A stretch of 64,000 nt of DNA from Ophioderma brevispina (taxonomy: Eukaryota; Echinodermata; Ophiuroidea; Amphilepidida; Ophiodermatidae). Within the stretch, counting starts at the first letter, position 1. Each line of letters opens with the position of its first letter. The notes below the pieces were generated by a model, which ran no database searches, was not told the origin of the DNA, and saw only the letters and a list, made by a program, of their open reading frames with translations. The stretch spans positions 1-64,000 of the forward strand of contig JAMKCH010035235.1 of assembly GCA_023653785.1 (NCBI GenBank), given 5' to 3'. Shown here piece by piece: positions 60,101 to 64,000 of this stretch. Both the position numbers and the translations under genes were made by a program.

Positions 60101-60908
60101 GTATACAGCTTATGACCTTGTCATGTTCTATCATGTCATCTTAGAAGTTCAATGACTAATCGGTTTAGTCTGTAGAGTGGATTAGTGAATTTTCTTCAAA
60201 ATATGCAAATGAGCTGGCACCCATTTATATACCTGGGTAGCGAGGAGTAATTGAAGTAAAGTGCCGTACCTACTATTGCACAACATGTTAGCCAGAGCGG
60301 AACTCAAACTCACAATCATTGGTCTGAAGGTTGGGTGCCTTATCCACTGGACCACAAGGTATTTTATGTGAATTGCAAGCTGATCACACATCTGTCTCAA
60401 GATTTAAAAAAAGAAAGAAAAGCATACACGCACACATGCATACACACACAAACACACACACACAAAAACACTAACAATTATGACTCAATGATACTCCTTA
60501 AAGCCCGAGTCGTGATTTGGGATCTTTAGTTACCTGGTCGTGTGACTCATTTGTGGAAAAAATGCCTTGACACATGATACTTTTTGCTTGTGAGGAAAAG
60601 TTACAAATTTTCCATAATTACACCAACAACCATATTTTTACCAGCCTGTTACAACATCCAAACAATTTTTAGGCCTAAGAGAAAAATACTCTTCTATGGG
60701 TAAGATGAGAGAGAAATGAAAGTCTAAGATTGAAGAGGTTGGATAAAGTTATTCCCTTCTACCTTTTCTACCTTTCTTTCCACTGCTCTACCTATCAAAA
60801 GATCAAAATTAAATAGGCATGCTAGTTTTAAAGATACCTGCACAACATTGTCTTTCGGTTCTTGTATAGGACTTGTAGGTTCTGCAGGTTTTCGGTGAAA
60901 TGTTTCGT
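23407..60908 (-). CDS. DCTN1: Dynactin subunit 1 (p150Glued), partial multi-exon gene
   Basis: This gene encodes the large subunit of dynactin, the cofactor that couples cytoplasmic dynein to cargo and microtubules. The exons listed below align in order with known p150Glued proteins: basic/proline-rich linker, CC1 coiled coil ([20 protein letters not shown], then [15 protein letters not shown], then [13 protein letters not shown]), and the start of the inter-coiled-coil domain ([40 protein letters not shown]). Exon junctions fit GT/AG on the minus strand, and those of the clean exons keep reading phase. The CAP-Gly domain and first exons should lie beyond the right edge. The 3' part (rest of ICD, CC2) is not seen between 1 and 23.4 kb, so the next intron is longer than 23 kb, or the locus is incomplete or misassembled. 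Introns of 0.4-12 kb are full of transposons. Several exons carry apparent frameshifts (see findings). Family identity is secure; the 5' linker exons are assigned by splice sites and composition only. Confidence 0.93.
23991..24090 (-). CDS. DCTN1: Dynactin ICD exon ([11 protein letters not shown])
   Basis: A 100-bp exon (33 codons plus one base) between acceptor ATTTCAG and donor GTAAGCC. It reads [20 protein letters not shown] then [13 protein letters not shown]. FMPDxFLRxGG is highly conserved in the dynactin ICD, and the split Gly codon is completed by the next exon. Confidence 0.96.
24558..24677 (-). CDS. DCTN1: Dynactin exon at CC1/ICD boundary ([15 protein letters not shown])
   Basis: An exact 40-codon, phase-0 exon, acceptor TATACAG, donor GTAGGAC. 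It reads [20 protein letters not shown] then [20 protein letters not shown]. The motif FDFKxKFAExKAxAK is diagnostic of p150Glued (FDFKIKFAETKAHAK in vertebrates). Confidence 0.96.
25444..25635 (-). CDS. DCTN1: Dynactin CC1 C-terminal exon ([13 protein letters not shown])
   Basis: A clean 192-bp, 64-codon, phase-0 exon between acceptor TATTACAG and donor GTTAGA. It begins [20 protein letters not shown] and ends [14 protein letters not shown]. Vertebrate p150Glued reads [25 protein letters not shown] here. A CACGGCC-ended transposon ends only 46 bp upstream of the acceptor, so the branch point must lie in this short remnant or inside the transposon. Confidence 0.96.
25682..26296. mobile_element. 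CACGGCC-ended DNA transposon, copy 1
   Basis: Begins CACGGCC and ends GGCCGTG with TA on each side (25,680-25,681; 26,297-26,298). It is about 615 bp and closely related to copy 2 at 28.7 kb. Internally it holds many gtagctac motifs and a short frame starting at 25,949 ([15 protein letters not shown]) that is also present in copy 2. This may be the start of the lost transposase or another parental ORF. The left end lies 46 bp from the acceptor of the dynactin exon at 25,635. Confidence 0.85.
27148..27700. repeat. C-rich low-complexity array
   Basis: About 550 bp of ccccaacacc-type repeats, almost free of G on the plus strand. It is the same composition and phrase (ccctccccaacacc) as the 51.3-51.8 kb block and, like it, is followed by sequence with cctatgtaccgtttcagaga-type units. 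Predicted frames over it are artefacts. Confidence 0.88.
27701..28210. repeat. Diverged tandem units after the C-rich array
   Basis: Successive units contain aaggaatttt(g).gtatccgatgtaccgtt, gcaatt.cgcatatttaatta and catgtat cac (27,725, 27,868, 28,025). The same units follow the C-rich array at 51,885-52,090, showing that both belong to one mobile repeat family. Confidence 0.6.
28539..28561. repeat. A homopolymer
   Basis: About 22-23 A in a row in a dynactin intron. No recognisable retroposon precedes it. Confidence 0.85.
28717..29440. mobile_element. CACGGCC-ended DNA transposon, copy 2
   Basis: Same family and orientation as copy 1. The extended inverted ends cataacacggcc and ggccgtgttatg (28,712-29,445) are a perfect 12-bp pair. 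A frame starting near 28,997 ([15 protein letters not shown]) matches that of copy 1. It is longer than copy 1 by about 110 bp, partly through a block around 29,066-29,125 absent there. Confidence 0.85.
29494..29573 (-). CDS. DCTN1: Dynactin CC1 exon ([23 protein letters not shown]) with frameshifts
   Basis: Acceptor GGTGCAG and donor GTAAGAAACC. Three pieces match the family segment [35 protein letters not shown] in one frame, [11 protein letters not shown] in a second, and ELETQVADL back in the first. At least two small indels are needed. The final QVADL joins in phase 0 to the next exon at 25,635. A few residues expected between this exon and the previous one (VDAALG in vertebrates) were not located. 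Confidence 0.82.
29680..30523. mobile_element. TIR element carrying repeated TGACCT motifs
   Basis: Perfect 17-bp inverted ends: TGTGTGTCGCCTGCCTT at 29,680-29,696 and AAGGCAGGCGACACACA at 30,507-30,523. The interior consists of diverged repeats built on cctcacatgacctttgacct and tcccatgttgcac..cagtttggttta. I see no target duplication and no transposase. It lies between dynactin exons at 29.57 and 30.97 kb. Confidence 0.85.
30969..31003 (-). CDS. DCTN1: Short dynactin CC1 exon (IELKEQ)
   Basis: A 35-bp block between acceptor CTTGCAG and donor GTAAGAAT. One frame gives EQEPK at its start and another gives VIELKEQ at its end, in the place of vertebrate STIDELKEQ. A single missing base in the middle would unite them and restore phase 0 to phase 0. 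Assignment rests on position, splice sites and the IELKEQ match. Confidence 0.65.
31672..32331 (-). repeat. Five-unit tandem array of a dynactin exon plus its splice donor
   Basis: Five head-to-tail units at a period of about 133 bp (donor-side motif ttaccttgagg at 31,805, 31,940, 32,072 and 32,206; spacings 135, 132, 134). Each carries the coding part [20 protein letters not shown]...INKALK. Four of five keep the donor GTAAAT; the most distal (31,672-31,790) has lost it. Only the first unit has a plausible acceptor. Between units there is only about 30 nt of intronic sequence, too short for an intron. Units differ by single-base indels and a few substitutions, so the array is not a simple stretch of identical copies. 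Confidence 0.9.
32210..32331 (-). CDS. DCTN1: Dynactin CC1 exon, first unit of a tandem exon array
   Basis: Acceptor GGTATAG at 32,332-32,334 and donor GTAAATACC after 32,210. The exon matches the family block after ALVR (MRDLSSSEKQEH in vertebrates): [24 protein letters not shown]. Two single-base deficits break the frame, one near 32,319 (GAC-TG) and one near 32,246 (TCCA-GAAG); the tandem copies downstream have the extra base at the second site. The exon's 3' three quarters plus donor are repeated four more times in the following intron. Length is 122 bp against an expected 124. Confidence 0.85.
32340..34540. other. Dynactin intron, no exon seen
   Basis: Contains a tRNA-like relic at 33.6 kb and otherwise no motif I can name. 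Confidence 0.5.
33593..33662 (+). repeat. tRNA-like relic
   Basis: The plus strand reads ctctagtggagtggataaga (box A-like) and caggttcgaatccaacc (good box B). The T stem has only two pairs. Probably a SINE head or tRNA pseudogene. Confidence 0.45.
34550..34628 (-). CDS. DCTN1: Dynactin CC1 exon ([20 protein letters not shown])
   Basis: A clean 79-bp exon, acceptor TTCATAG and donor GTGAGTC. After two leading bases it reads [20 protein letters not shown] then KEALV and leaves two bases of the next codon. Vertebrate p150Glued has [23 protein letters not shown] at this point. The split codon expects a next exon beginning with one completing base, which the exon at 32,331 provides. Confidence 0.93.
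34947..35246. mobile_element. MITE of TTAAAGGTGGG family, copy 2
   Basis: Ends ttaaggtggatgatccaatc and ctatctacccacctttaa. At 300 bp it is the shortest of the three copies. Internal blocks agtagaagcaaatgtttact and cattt cactggggtcatg match the others. It lies in the dynactin intron between the 34.6 and 35.5 kb exons. Confidence 0.78.
35476..35572 (-). CDS. DCTN1: Dynactin CC1 exon with apparent frameshifts
   Basis: From acceptor ATATGCAG the frame reads [14 protein letters not shown], matching the family segment AESLQQEVEALKER. It then slips: the remainder (LDLEY, then in another frame LRSEIETR) fits the family only if small insertions or deletions are allowed between about 35,480 and 35,530. 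The donor GTAAGTGAG is intact, but the phase with the next exon is off by one. Sequencing or assembly indels, or a decayed allele, are both possible. Confidence 0.8.
36423..36530 (-). CDS. DCTN1: Dynactin CC1 exon ([24 protein letters not shown])
   Basis: A clean 108-bp, 36-codon, phase-0 exon between acceptor GATGTAG and donor GTAGGAAG. It reads [20 protein letters not shown] then [16 protein letters not shown], nearly identical to the vertebrate block EALEAKER...[15 protein letters not shown]. This is one of the best-conserved parts of CC1 and one of the anchors for the gene assignment. Confidence 0.95.
37027..37097 (-). CDS. DCTN1: Dynactin CC1 exon (donor side unclear)
   Basis: An acceptor TTTTAACAG opens into [20 protein letters not shown] followed by EYKM, coiled-coil sequence in the place of the vertebrate segment [20 protein letters not shown]. 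The only nearby donor (GTTAGT) leaves the exon out of phase with the next one, which needs phase 0. Either one or two bases are missing or changed at the 3' end, or the donor lies elsewhere. The start is reliable and the end is approximate. Confidence 0.75.
37283..37522 (-). CDS. DCTN1: Dynactin linker end and start of CC1 coiled coil
   Basis: An exact 80-codon exon (240 bp, phase 0 at both ends), acceptor CTTCAG, donor GTAAGG. The first 36 or so residues are a Pro/Thr/Ser-rich tail ([13 protein letters not shown]..., [10 protein letters not shown]). The rest is charged heptad coiled coil, [20 protein letters not shown] and [19 protein letters not shown], matching the strongly conserved start of p150Glued CC1 (DLEEKLETLRLKRAEDK in vertebrates). 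CC1 binds the dynein intermediate chain region. No frameshift is seen. Confidence 0.93.
37530..42540. other. Dynactin intron, mostly unassigned
   Basis: The intron between linker and CC1 runs to 43.76 kb. Apart from the tandem duplication at 40.0-40.5 kb I see no supported feature. Splice-donor-like sites at 37,700 and 38,755 follow Pro-rich frames, but lack convincing acceptors in phase. Confidence 0.5.
40020..40475. repeat. Diverged tandem duplication of about 230 bp
   Basis: Two direct copies: catacaagacgtgttgcata ... tgcttttataccataaaaga (about 40,040-40,110) and catacaagatgtgttgtata ... tgcttttgtaccatataaag (about 40,267-40,340). Both continue with aatatcttgaata and a gatatt..ccattcatt-type tail. 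An A17 run lies in the second copy (40,380). Confidence 0.75.
42559..42805. mobile_element. MULE-like MITE with 11-bp direct repeats
   Basis: Ends caggccgtaaccagg and cctggttacaggtccc are inverted. TGTGGTATGAC is repeated on both sides (42,548-42,558 and 42,806-42,816). A 9-11 bp duplication suggests a Mutator-like origin; the exact edge between TSD and TIR is ambiguous. The interior is rich in G and T runs. Confidence 0.78.
43761..43844 (-). CDS. DCTN1: Dynactin linker exon, Pro/Thr-rich
   Basis: An 84-bp (28-codon) phase-0 exon between acceptor CATGTAG and donor GTAATCC. It begins [20 protein letters not shown] and ends QEVINSLE. It lacks the EPK motif but keeps the Lys start, the proline-rich centre and the terminal Glu before the donor. 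Its upstream intron keeps the ggattt.ccaa core of the other cassette exons. It is the last linker exon I see before the CC1 exon at 37.5 kb. Confidence 0.7.
43850..45740. other. Dynactin intron, no exon seen
   Basis: AT-rich, no motif recognised apart from the conserved flank just upstream of the 43.84 kb exon. Confidence 0.5.
45749..45802 (-). CDS. DCTN1: Dynactin linker micro-exon, KAKEPK type
   Basis: A 54-bp (18-codon) phase-0 exon between acceptor AATGTAG and donor GTATTGAG, reading [18 protein letters not shown]. Its start KAKEPK and its length match the 48.77 kb exon, and it ends, like that one, with a hydrophobic residue plus Glu before GT. The upstream intronic flank (plus sense aacagcggatttgccaa) is homologous to those of its sisters. 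Confidence 0.75.
46569..46983. mobile_element. Tc1/mariner-like MITE
   Basis: Inverted ends ctgtactgaccctagtatag and ctatactcgggtcagtacag (about 24 bp, one mismatch) are flanked by TA on both sides (46,567-46,568 and 46,984-46,985). Length is 415 bp. Internal motif tgggattataat occurs near both ends in nested form. TA target duplication suggests Tc1/mariner; no transposase is present. Confidence 0.82.
47053..47103 (-). CDS. DCTN1: Dynactin linker micro-exon, KKEPK type
   Basis: A 51-bp (17-codon) phase-0 exon with acceptor TTATAG and donor GTACTGAG, reading [17 protein letters not shown]. It shares KEPKHxKQE with the 48.77 kb exon, indicating exon duplication. The 5' intronic flank (plus sense aaagtggattggccaaa) is shared with the 45.75 kb exon. 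A fold-back transposon begins about 105 bp upstream of it in the transcript sense. Confidence 0.75.
47208..48083. mobile_element. 876-bp fold-back element with long inverted arms
   Basis: Two arms of roughly 350 bp, 47,208-47,580 and 47,705-48,083, are inverted near-copies. The outer motif agtagggttataaacgagaa is matched on the right by ttctcgtttatgaccctact. Inside are matching blocks for attctagaagtttggggaag, ttaagggtgctgaatc and aaggtatagtttgtctaggt. The arms surround a loop of about 120 bp. It sits in the intron between linker micro-exons at 47.1 and 48.8 kb. Confidence 0.9.
48770..48823 (-). CDS. DCTN1: Dynactin linker micro-exon, KVKEPK type
   Basis: Exactly 54 bp (18 codons), phase 0 at both ends, acceptor TTGTAG and donor GTATAT, reading [18 protein letters not shown]. 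It is closely related to the exons at 45.75 and 47.05 kb (KxKEPK start, P/Q-rich middle). Upstream of the acceptor it shares with them an intronic stretch containing a GGAT..CCAA-like core (plus-strand sense). It encodes part of the basic, proline-rich linker between CAP-Gly and CC1, a region that in vertebrates is alternatively spliced and tunes microtubule binding. Confidence 0.75.
49978..50510. mobile_element. hAT-type non-autonomous DNA transposon with 8-bp TSD
   Basis: Termini CAGGGTTCCC and GGGAACCCTG are exact inverses and are flanked by the identical 8-bp direct repeat ATCTACAA (49,970-49,977 and 50,511-50,518). CAG-ended TIRs and 8-bp duplications define the hAT superfamily. The 533-bp interior has no transposase frame. 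Confidence 0.93.
51172..52650. mobile_element. Related compound repeat element with AGGTCA array and C-rich block
   Basis: Starts gtgtcgtctgccatcgcggt, very like the left end of the 29.68 kb element (gtgtcgcctgccttcgcggt), and ends near caggtgacac. Inside are a run of aaggtcacatgaggtcac-type repeats (51,200-51,340), a C-rich block (51,340-51,845), and tandem units with tgaagtaaatcgg..tagcgt (52,339 and 52,511). The end is placed by similarity and is approximate. Confidence 0.6.
51340..51845. repeat. C-rich low-complexity array
   Basis: Runs of cccctccccaacacccc-type sequence on the plus strand with few G except around an embedded AGGTCA-type segment at 51,465-51,565. The apparent long open frames here are compositional artefacts. 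Confidence 0.85.
53690..56160 (-). mobile_element. Second CR1/L2-like LINE relic (RT region)
   Basis: On the minus strand: [20 protein letters not shown] and LLPVFLKV (about 55,770-55,690), FLDFS.SFDK (about 55,320), VTSGVPQ and [10 protein letters not shown] (about 55,160-55,090), and [12 protein letters not shown] (about 54,820). The order is that of a non-LTR reverse transcriptase. The FADD box is destroyed (SSSTLNLQT in its place), and frameshifts and stops are frequent. The 3' side runs to about 53.7-53.8 kb, where aataaatattatttatatta-type sequence is found. An A-run of about 45 nt (plus strand, 54,128-54,172) lies inside the 3' UTR. Confidence 0.78.
54128..54172. repeat. Long A homopolymer
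   Basis: About 45 consecutive A on the plus strand within the second LINE relic. It is on the wrong strand to be that LINE's tail, so it is either a polymerase-slippage tract or the tail of another plus-strand insertion. Confidence 0.9.
57765..57832 (-). repeat. tRNA-like relic
   Basis: The minus strand reads gggctagacttagaggcaaa, a possible anticodon loop cttgcaa, and cgcggttcaaaatc (box B-like). Arms pair only in part, so this is a pseudo-tRNA or SINE head, not a working tRNA gene. Confidence 0.4.
58215..58270. repeat. CGT/CAT trinucleotide tract
   Basis: gtcgtcgtcgtcatcatcat then atcatcatcatcat. A second, related tract (cgtcgtcatcgtcgtcctcg) is at 58,571. Confidence 0.85.
60190..60360 (-). 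repeat. tRNA-derived SINE
   Basis: On the minus strand a tRNA-like head (gtggtccagtggataaggca, box A; gagtttgagttcc, box B) is followed by a body with gcactttacttcaattactc and cccaggtatataaatgggtg. The cccaggtataaatgggt phrase is typical of SINE bodies in marine invertebrates. The 3' tail is not clear. Confidence 0.75.
60838..60908 (-). CDS. DCTN1: Dynactin linker exon (proline/lysine-rich)
   Basis: A 71-bp block with an acceptor ATTCAG and donor GTATCTTT. After two leading bases it reads 23 codons, [20 protein letters not shown] followed by VVQ, and ends in phase 0. The EPK motif and Pro/Lys/Glu bias match the micro-exons further downstream. Unlike them it starts in a split codon, so it would not be skippable by itself. 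It is the most 5' exon I would assign with moderate confidence. Confidence 0.55.
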
Positions 60909-61050
60909 CTGAATGACAAGATGCCACATTAGAAGACGTTAGTCAATTTTGAAACTCCGTGTAAATGAAAGTCTAAAGCAAGACCGTACAAGAAAAATTT
61001 CTAAATTTAGATTTTTTCTTTAGACAATACCAATTATTTAAAGAACTTAC

Positions 61051-61077
61051 AGGGGCAGGAGGAGATTTTTTAGATAA
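61051..61077 (-). CDS. DCTN1: Possible 27-nt dynactin linker micro-exon
   Basis: A 27-nt block between a TAG acceptor and a consensus donor GTAAGTTC encodes LSKKSPPAP in phase 0. Lysine/serine/proline composition is what the p150Glued basic linker uses, and the nine-codon symmetric length would let it be included or skipped without changing frame. There is no long polypyrimidine tract, and assignment depends on position between stronger exons. Confidence 0.4.
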
Positions 61078-62187
61078 CTAGTTTTCATTCAATTTGCACT
61101 TGATGGTACCAAGAACCTTTTTGAAGGTTTATGGGACAAACAAGTAAAAAAGAAAACCAAAAACTATGTTTTTGAACTTGCCTGCTATAATAATTGTTCC
61201 CATACAAAAAGCATGCTTGATTTTTGTAATGCCACGAATAAAATTATAAATTATCTCCTCAATGATCTTATTAGGCCTAAAAACAAAATTGTTTTGCTTG
61301 GCGTACATAGAAAAAAATAGGGTAGGTAGAGTTCGGGAGTTTTTTTTTTTTTTTTATGTTTCACATACCAGAACCCAAAAATATATGCAACATACTAAAC
61401 AAAGCCACTCTTCACTTTCTGTAACACTCCTTGTATATGTTAATTGAATGTCCTGCAAATCTGTTAGAGTCCCGAAGTATGACGTCATTAAATTCCTTGT
61501 TTTTGCATTCAGCGTTTTCATGACCATATATCAGTAGAACATGATGGAAAACCTTTTTTTGCACACACAACAAATAAAAACTATCTAGGGTCGGCGGTTA
61601 AAATAGGGTCGGTCGGTTACGCCAATCAAACAATTTTTTTTCGGCCTTAATAAAAAGACGTGCGTATTTGGGTGATTGCACTTCAGCGTGTGATTAATAT
61701 TTGTAAGCCTTCCAAATATGCAACAACCCCGGGTTCGAAAAACATTTGGGCGCTTCTTTCTAGAAAAATGTCCTTGGTCGCTTGAATATCGCCTGCCTGG
61801 GACAAGGCAACATGTTTGATATTTAACAATCTTCGTAGAACTATCGAGCTAACAAGTGTCACAGAAAACTGGTATTTTTTAACAGGGTCAACCCAAGACA
61901 CCAAACAATGATAAGTCACAAATTATAAGTCAAATAACATGGGAAATGAACACACAAACATGACCACACCATTTTGTTTCGCCTTTGTTTTGCTCAATAT
62001 TTGTTATCGTGTGGGGTGGGTTAGGGTTAGGGGAAAGATCAGAGTTATTGATGAAGTCCATAATTTAAGCAATCAGACGCGACATGATATATCGTATGTA
62101 CCAGAGAAGAAGGTGACCGATGTAGACACAACAATGACGACACATCCCCACATCCAAAAACCTTAGGGGCATAACACTAACATTTAC

Positions 62188-62211
62188 CTCAATGGGTGCT
62201 GTGGGCTCTTT
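62188..62211 (-). CDS. Possible dynactin linker micro-exon (KEPTAPIE)
   Basis: On the minus strand the frame KEPTAPIE runs directly into a donor GTAAATG. The peptide resembles the KxEPK and terminal E|GT pattern of the surer linker exons. I could not find a convincing in-phase acceptor, so the 5' limit is only the start of the recognisable frame. Treat it as a candidate. Confidence 0.25.
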
Positions 62212-62884
62212 TCATTGCCTCATTTTATCTTTGCCAGGCCCATGTTCTTCACAGAGATTAAAAAGAAAACACGTCCCATTAAGACATTCACAAATCTGCA
62301 TTCATTAAGGACAATAGAAATTGACCAAAACCTCAGTATTTCAAAGATCATCAGGAAAGCTAAGCACCACCATAAACTATCACTATCAGCAAAAGAAATG
62401 TGAGAGCCTTGAACAGTATAAGAACATGAGAAGTCGTCATATTGTTCTGAAATAGAACTGTTAAATACCAGGCTTATTCAAAAGCAGTTCACAACCAAAT
62501 TTAGGCAAGTTTTAGCTGAATATTGCCTTGCTCTCTCTCCTTCACATTCAAAGGCACTTAATTCAGCAGCTCAAAATTTAGGTTTGCTATTTCCCCATTA
62601 GATTTTCTACATAAGACATGCACATCTGTATGAAATGTGAATTGTTCCTATGTATGATAAAAAAAAATCACTTTTCAAACAAGAATGTTATGCAGTAAAT
62701 AGTTTCACAGATGCTTTGAAGGCACTACCAGTAATCTAACAAAAAAATATTTGAAATTTGGGGGAGTAGCTTAGAAGTGAAGGATAAGTCTGTATAATTC
62801 TAATTTTTTTTCAAATGAAAATTTGACAAAATCAAATACAGCAGTGTTGAAATATATGAAACTCAATTTAATTGCATGTTGCAG

Positions 62885-63285
62885 TTAAAGGTGGGCAACC
62901 CTATCATGTCTAATTTTTCATATGAATATTTCTCCATCACATTAAAGTATATCACTAAAAACATCAAATTTTAAGTTGAATAATTTGGTCCAGCTGTTTA
63001 TAGCAGAAGTAAAAATGTGTACTGAATTAGTCCATATGACAGTGTGTGTGTGTGTGTGTGTGAGGGTGTGTGTGTGTGTGTGTGATGGTGTGTGTGTGTG
63101 TGTGTGAATTAATGTGGTTGACCACATATGGAGATATTTTTATTCCTAACTTCAAAAAACATTTTCTGGGCCTTAAATTTTACTGGGGTGATGAGAAAAA
63201 TATAAACTTTCTATTGATACCAAAATCTCATTTTTGATGGAGTAAAGTCGAGGGCCAGATTGTCGATTGGGTCACCTATCTTTAA
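62885..63285. mobile_element. MITE of TTAAAGGTGGG family, copy 3
   Basis: Ends ttaaaggtgggcaaccctat and gggtcacctatctttaa are inverted. A GT microsatellite (63,041-63,108) has expanded inside it at the position where copy 1 has tgtgtgtt. Confidence 0.8.
63041..63108. repeat. GT microsatellite
   Basis: Interrupted GT repeat inside MITE copy 3. Similar short tracts occur at 53,236-53,262 (GT), 59,937-59,952 (CA) and 60,441-60,465 (CA). Confidence 0.9.
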
Positions 63286-63295
63286 GTGTGTATGG

Positions 63296-63707
63296 GGGCC
63301 ATTTTTCGGTCACGTCTGTGACCAAAAACCGGTGTTTTACTTTCAACCCAATGCTGTTTTGTCAACGTAACAAATCTGTAATTCCTTTTTACATTATTAA
63401 TAACCTTGAGTCTAAGCCTAACAAAATAACCAATCCACCAAAACTGGAAACATTATTTCGTCAGGGGGGGAATAAAGGTTATTTTTGTGACCATCAGTAG
63501 GTCACACATGTGACCAAACTTTGGGGGGCAACCATGACAAAATAACCAATCTACCAAAAGTGGAAACATTATTTTTGGTTAGGTTTGGACTGAAGGTTAT
63601 TAATAATGTAAAAAGTAATAACAGATTGGTTATGTTGACAAAACAGCATTGGGCTGAAAGTAAAAAATCGCCGTTTTTTGGTCACACACGTGACCGAAGA
63701 ATGGCCC
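63296..63707. mobile_element. Fold-back element with about 170-bp arms
   Basis: Arm 1 (63,296-63,470) begins gggccatttttcggtcacg. Arm 2 (63,540-63,707) ends gtgaccgaagaatggccc and repeats arm 1 inverted, including accaatccaccaaaactgg and caacccaatgctgttttgtc blocks. The loop contains a third gtcacacatgtgac palindrome. Confidence 0.88.
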
Positions 63708-64000
63708 ATGGATAGTAATGACTGAAATATCTGATTTTTATCCTCATAGGTTGCTTTCGGACGAATTACTCATAGGGTACATGATATTGTTACAGACATG
63801 CAAAAATCTGATTTGTTTTTATTTTCTGATTTAGCAAATGCACTGATAGTACCTTTAATCTTGTGGCTAGTGTTTTCTTACATGAGCTCTGAGGACTTGC
63901 CTTCTATACCTCTTTTAAACAAATAACTTTTTTAATAAACTAAACATCAAGAAACATTATTTGCCTACCTAAAACAGTACTATTATAATTTTAAAATAGA

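Larger units (their letters stand above)
56240..60180. other. Dynactin intron, no supported gene
   Basis: A 166-codon open frame on the plus strand (56,835-57,335) shows no recognisable domain and has A/T-driven composition. I do not call it a gene. A tRNA-like relic (57.8 kb) and trinucleotide tracts (58.2 and 58.6 kb) are the only other landmarks. Confidence 0.5.

Overview
This is a eukaryotic, AT-rich, intron-dominated window, most likely from an invertebrate deuterostome with a sizeable genome; an echinoderm is my best guess. The organism call is inference. It rests on a dynactin gene spread over about 37 kb, on DIRS, Crypton, CR1/L2-like, hAT and fold-back elements side by side, on tRNA-derived SINE sequence, and on many copies of the palindrome TAGGCCTA.

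The only confidently identified host gene is dynactin subunit 1 (p150Glued, DCTN1) on the minus strand. Its exons run from about 60.9 kb (5' side) down to 23.4 kb (3' side). They cover a lysine/proline-rich linker, the CC1 coiled coil and the start of the inter-coiled-coil domain. The N-terminal CAP-Gly exons would lie to the right of the window. The rest of the ICD and CC2 would lie to the left, or are lost; I found none between 1 and 23.4 kb. The linker is built from micro-exons at 43.8, 45.8, 47.1 and 48.8 kb. These have codon phase 0 at both ends, three share a KxEPK-type start, and they share intronic flanks. They look like one duplicated cassette suited to exon skipping. The CC1 exon at 32.2-32.3 kb is followed by four more tandem copies of its 3' part plus splice donor (period about 133 bp). 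Exons between 29.5 and 37.1 kb carry apparent frame-breaking indels, while those further 3' and those of the linker are clean.

Layout, left to right. 0-7 kb: non-coding, with two MITEs and one unassigned exon-like block at 3.46 kb. 7.3-10.9 kb: degenerate CR1/L2-like LINE (+). 11.7-16.8 kb: DIRS-like tyrosine-recombinase retrotransposon (-) with inverted terminal repeats and an internal complementary region. 17-21 kb: mostly unassigned. 21.2-22.6 kb: Crypton-like tyrosine recombinase relic (-). 23.4-37.5 kb: dynactin coiled-coil exons interleaved with two copies of a CACGGCC-ended transposon, a C-rich array, and a TIR transposon holding repeated TGACCT motifs. 37.5-43.7 kb: a long intron with a MULE-like MITE. 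43.7-49 kb: linker micro-exons with a Tc1/mariner-like MITE and an 876-bp fold-back element between them. 50-56 kb: a hAT MITE, a second C-rich/tandem-repeat element and a second LINE relic (-). 57-64 kb: SINE/tRNA-like sequence, more linker exons and a fold-back element.

Most transposons lie in dynactin introns. No complete protein-coding gene is contained in the window.
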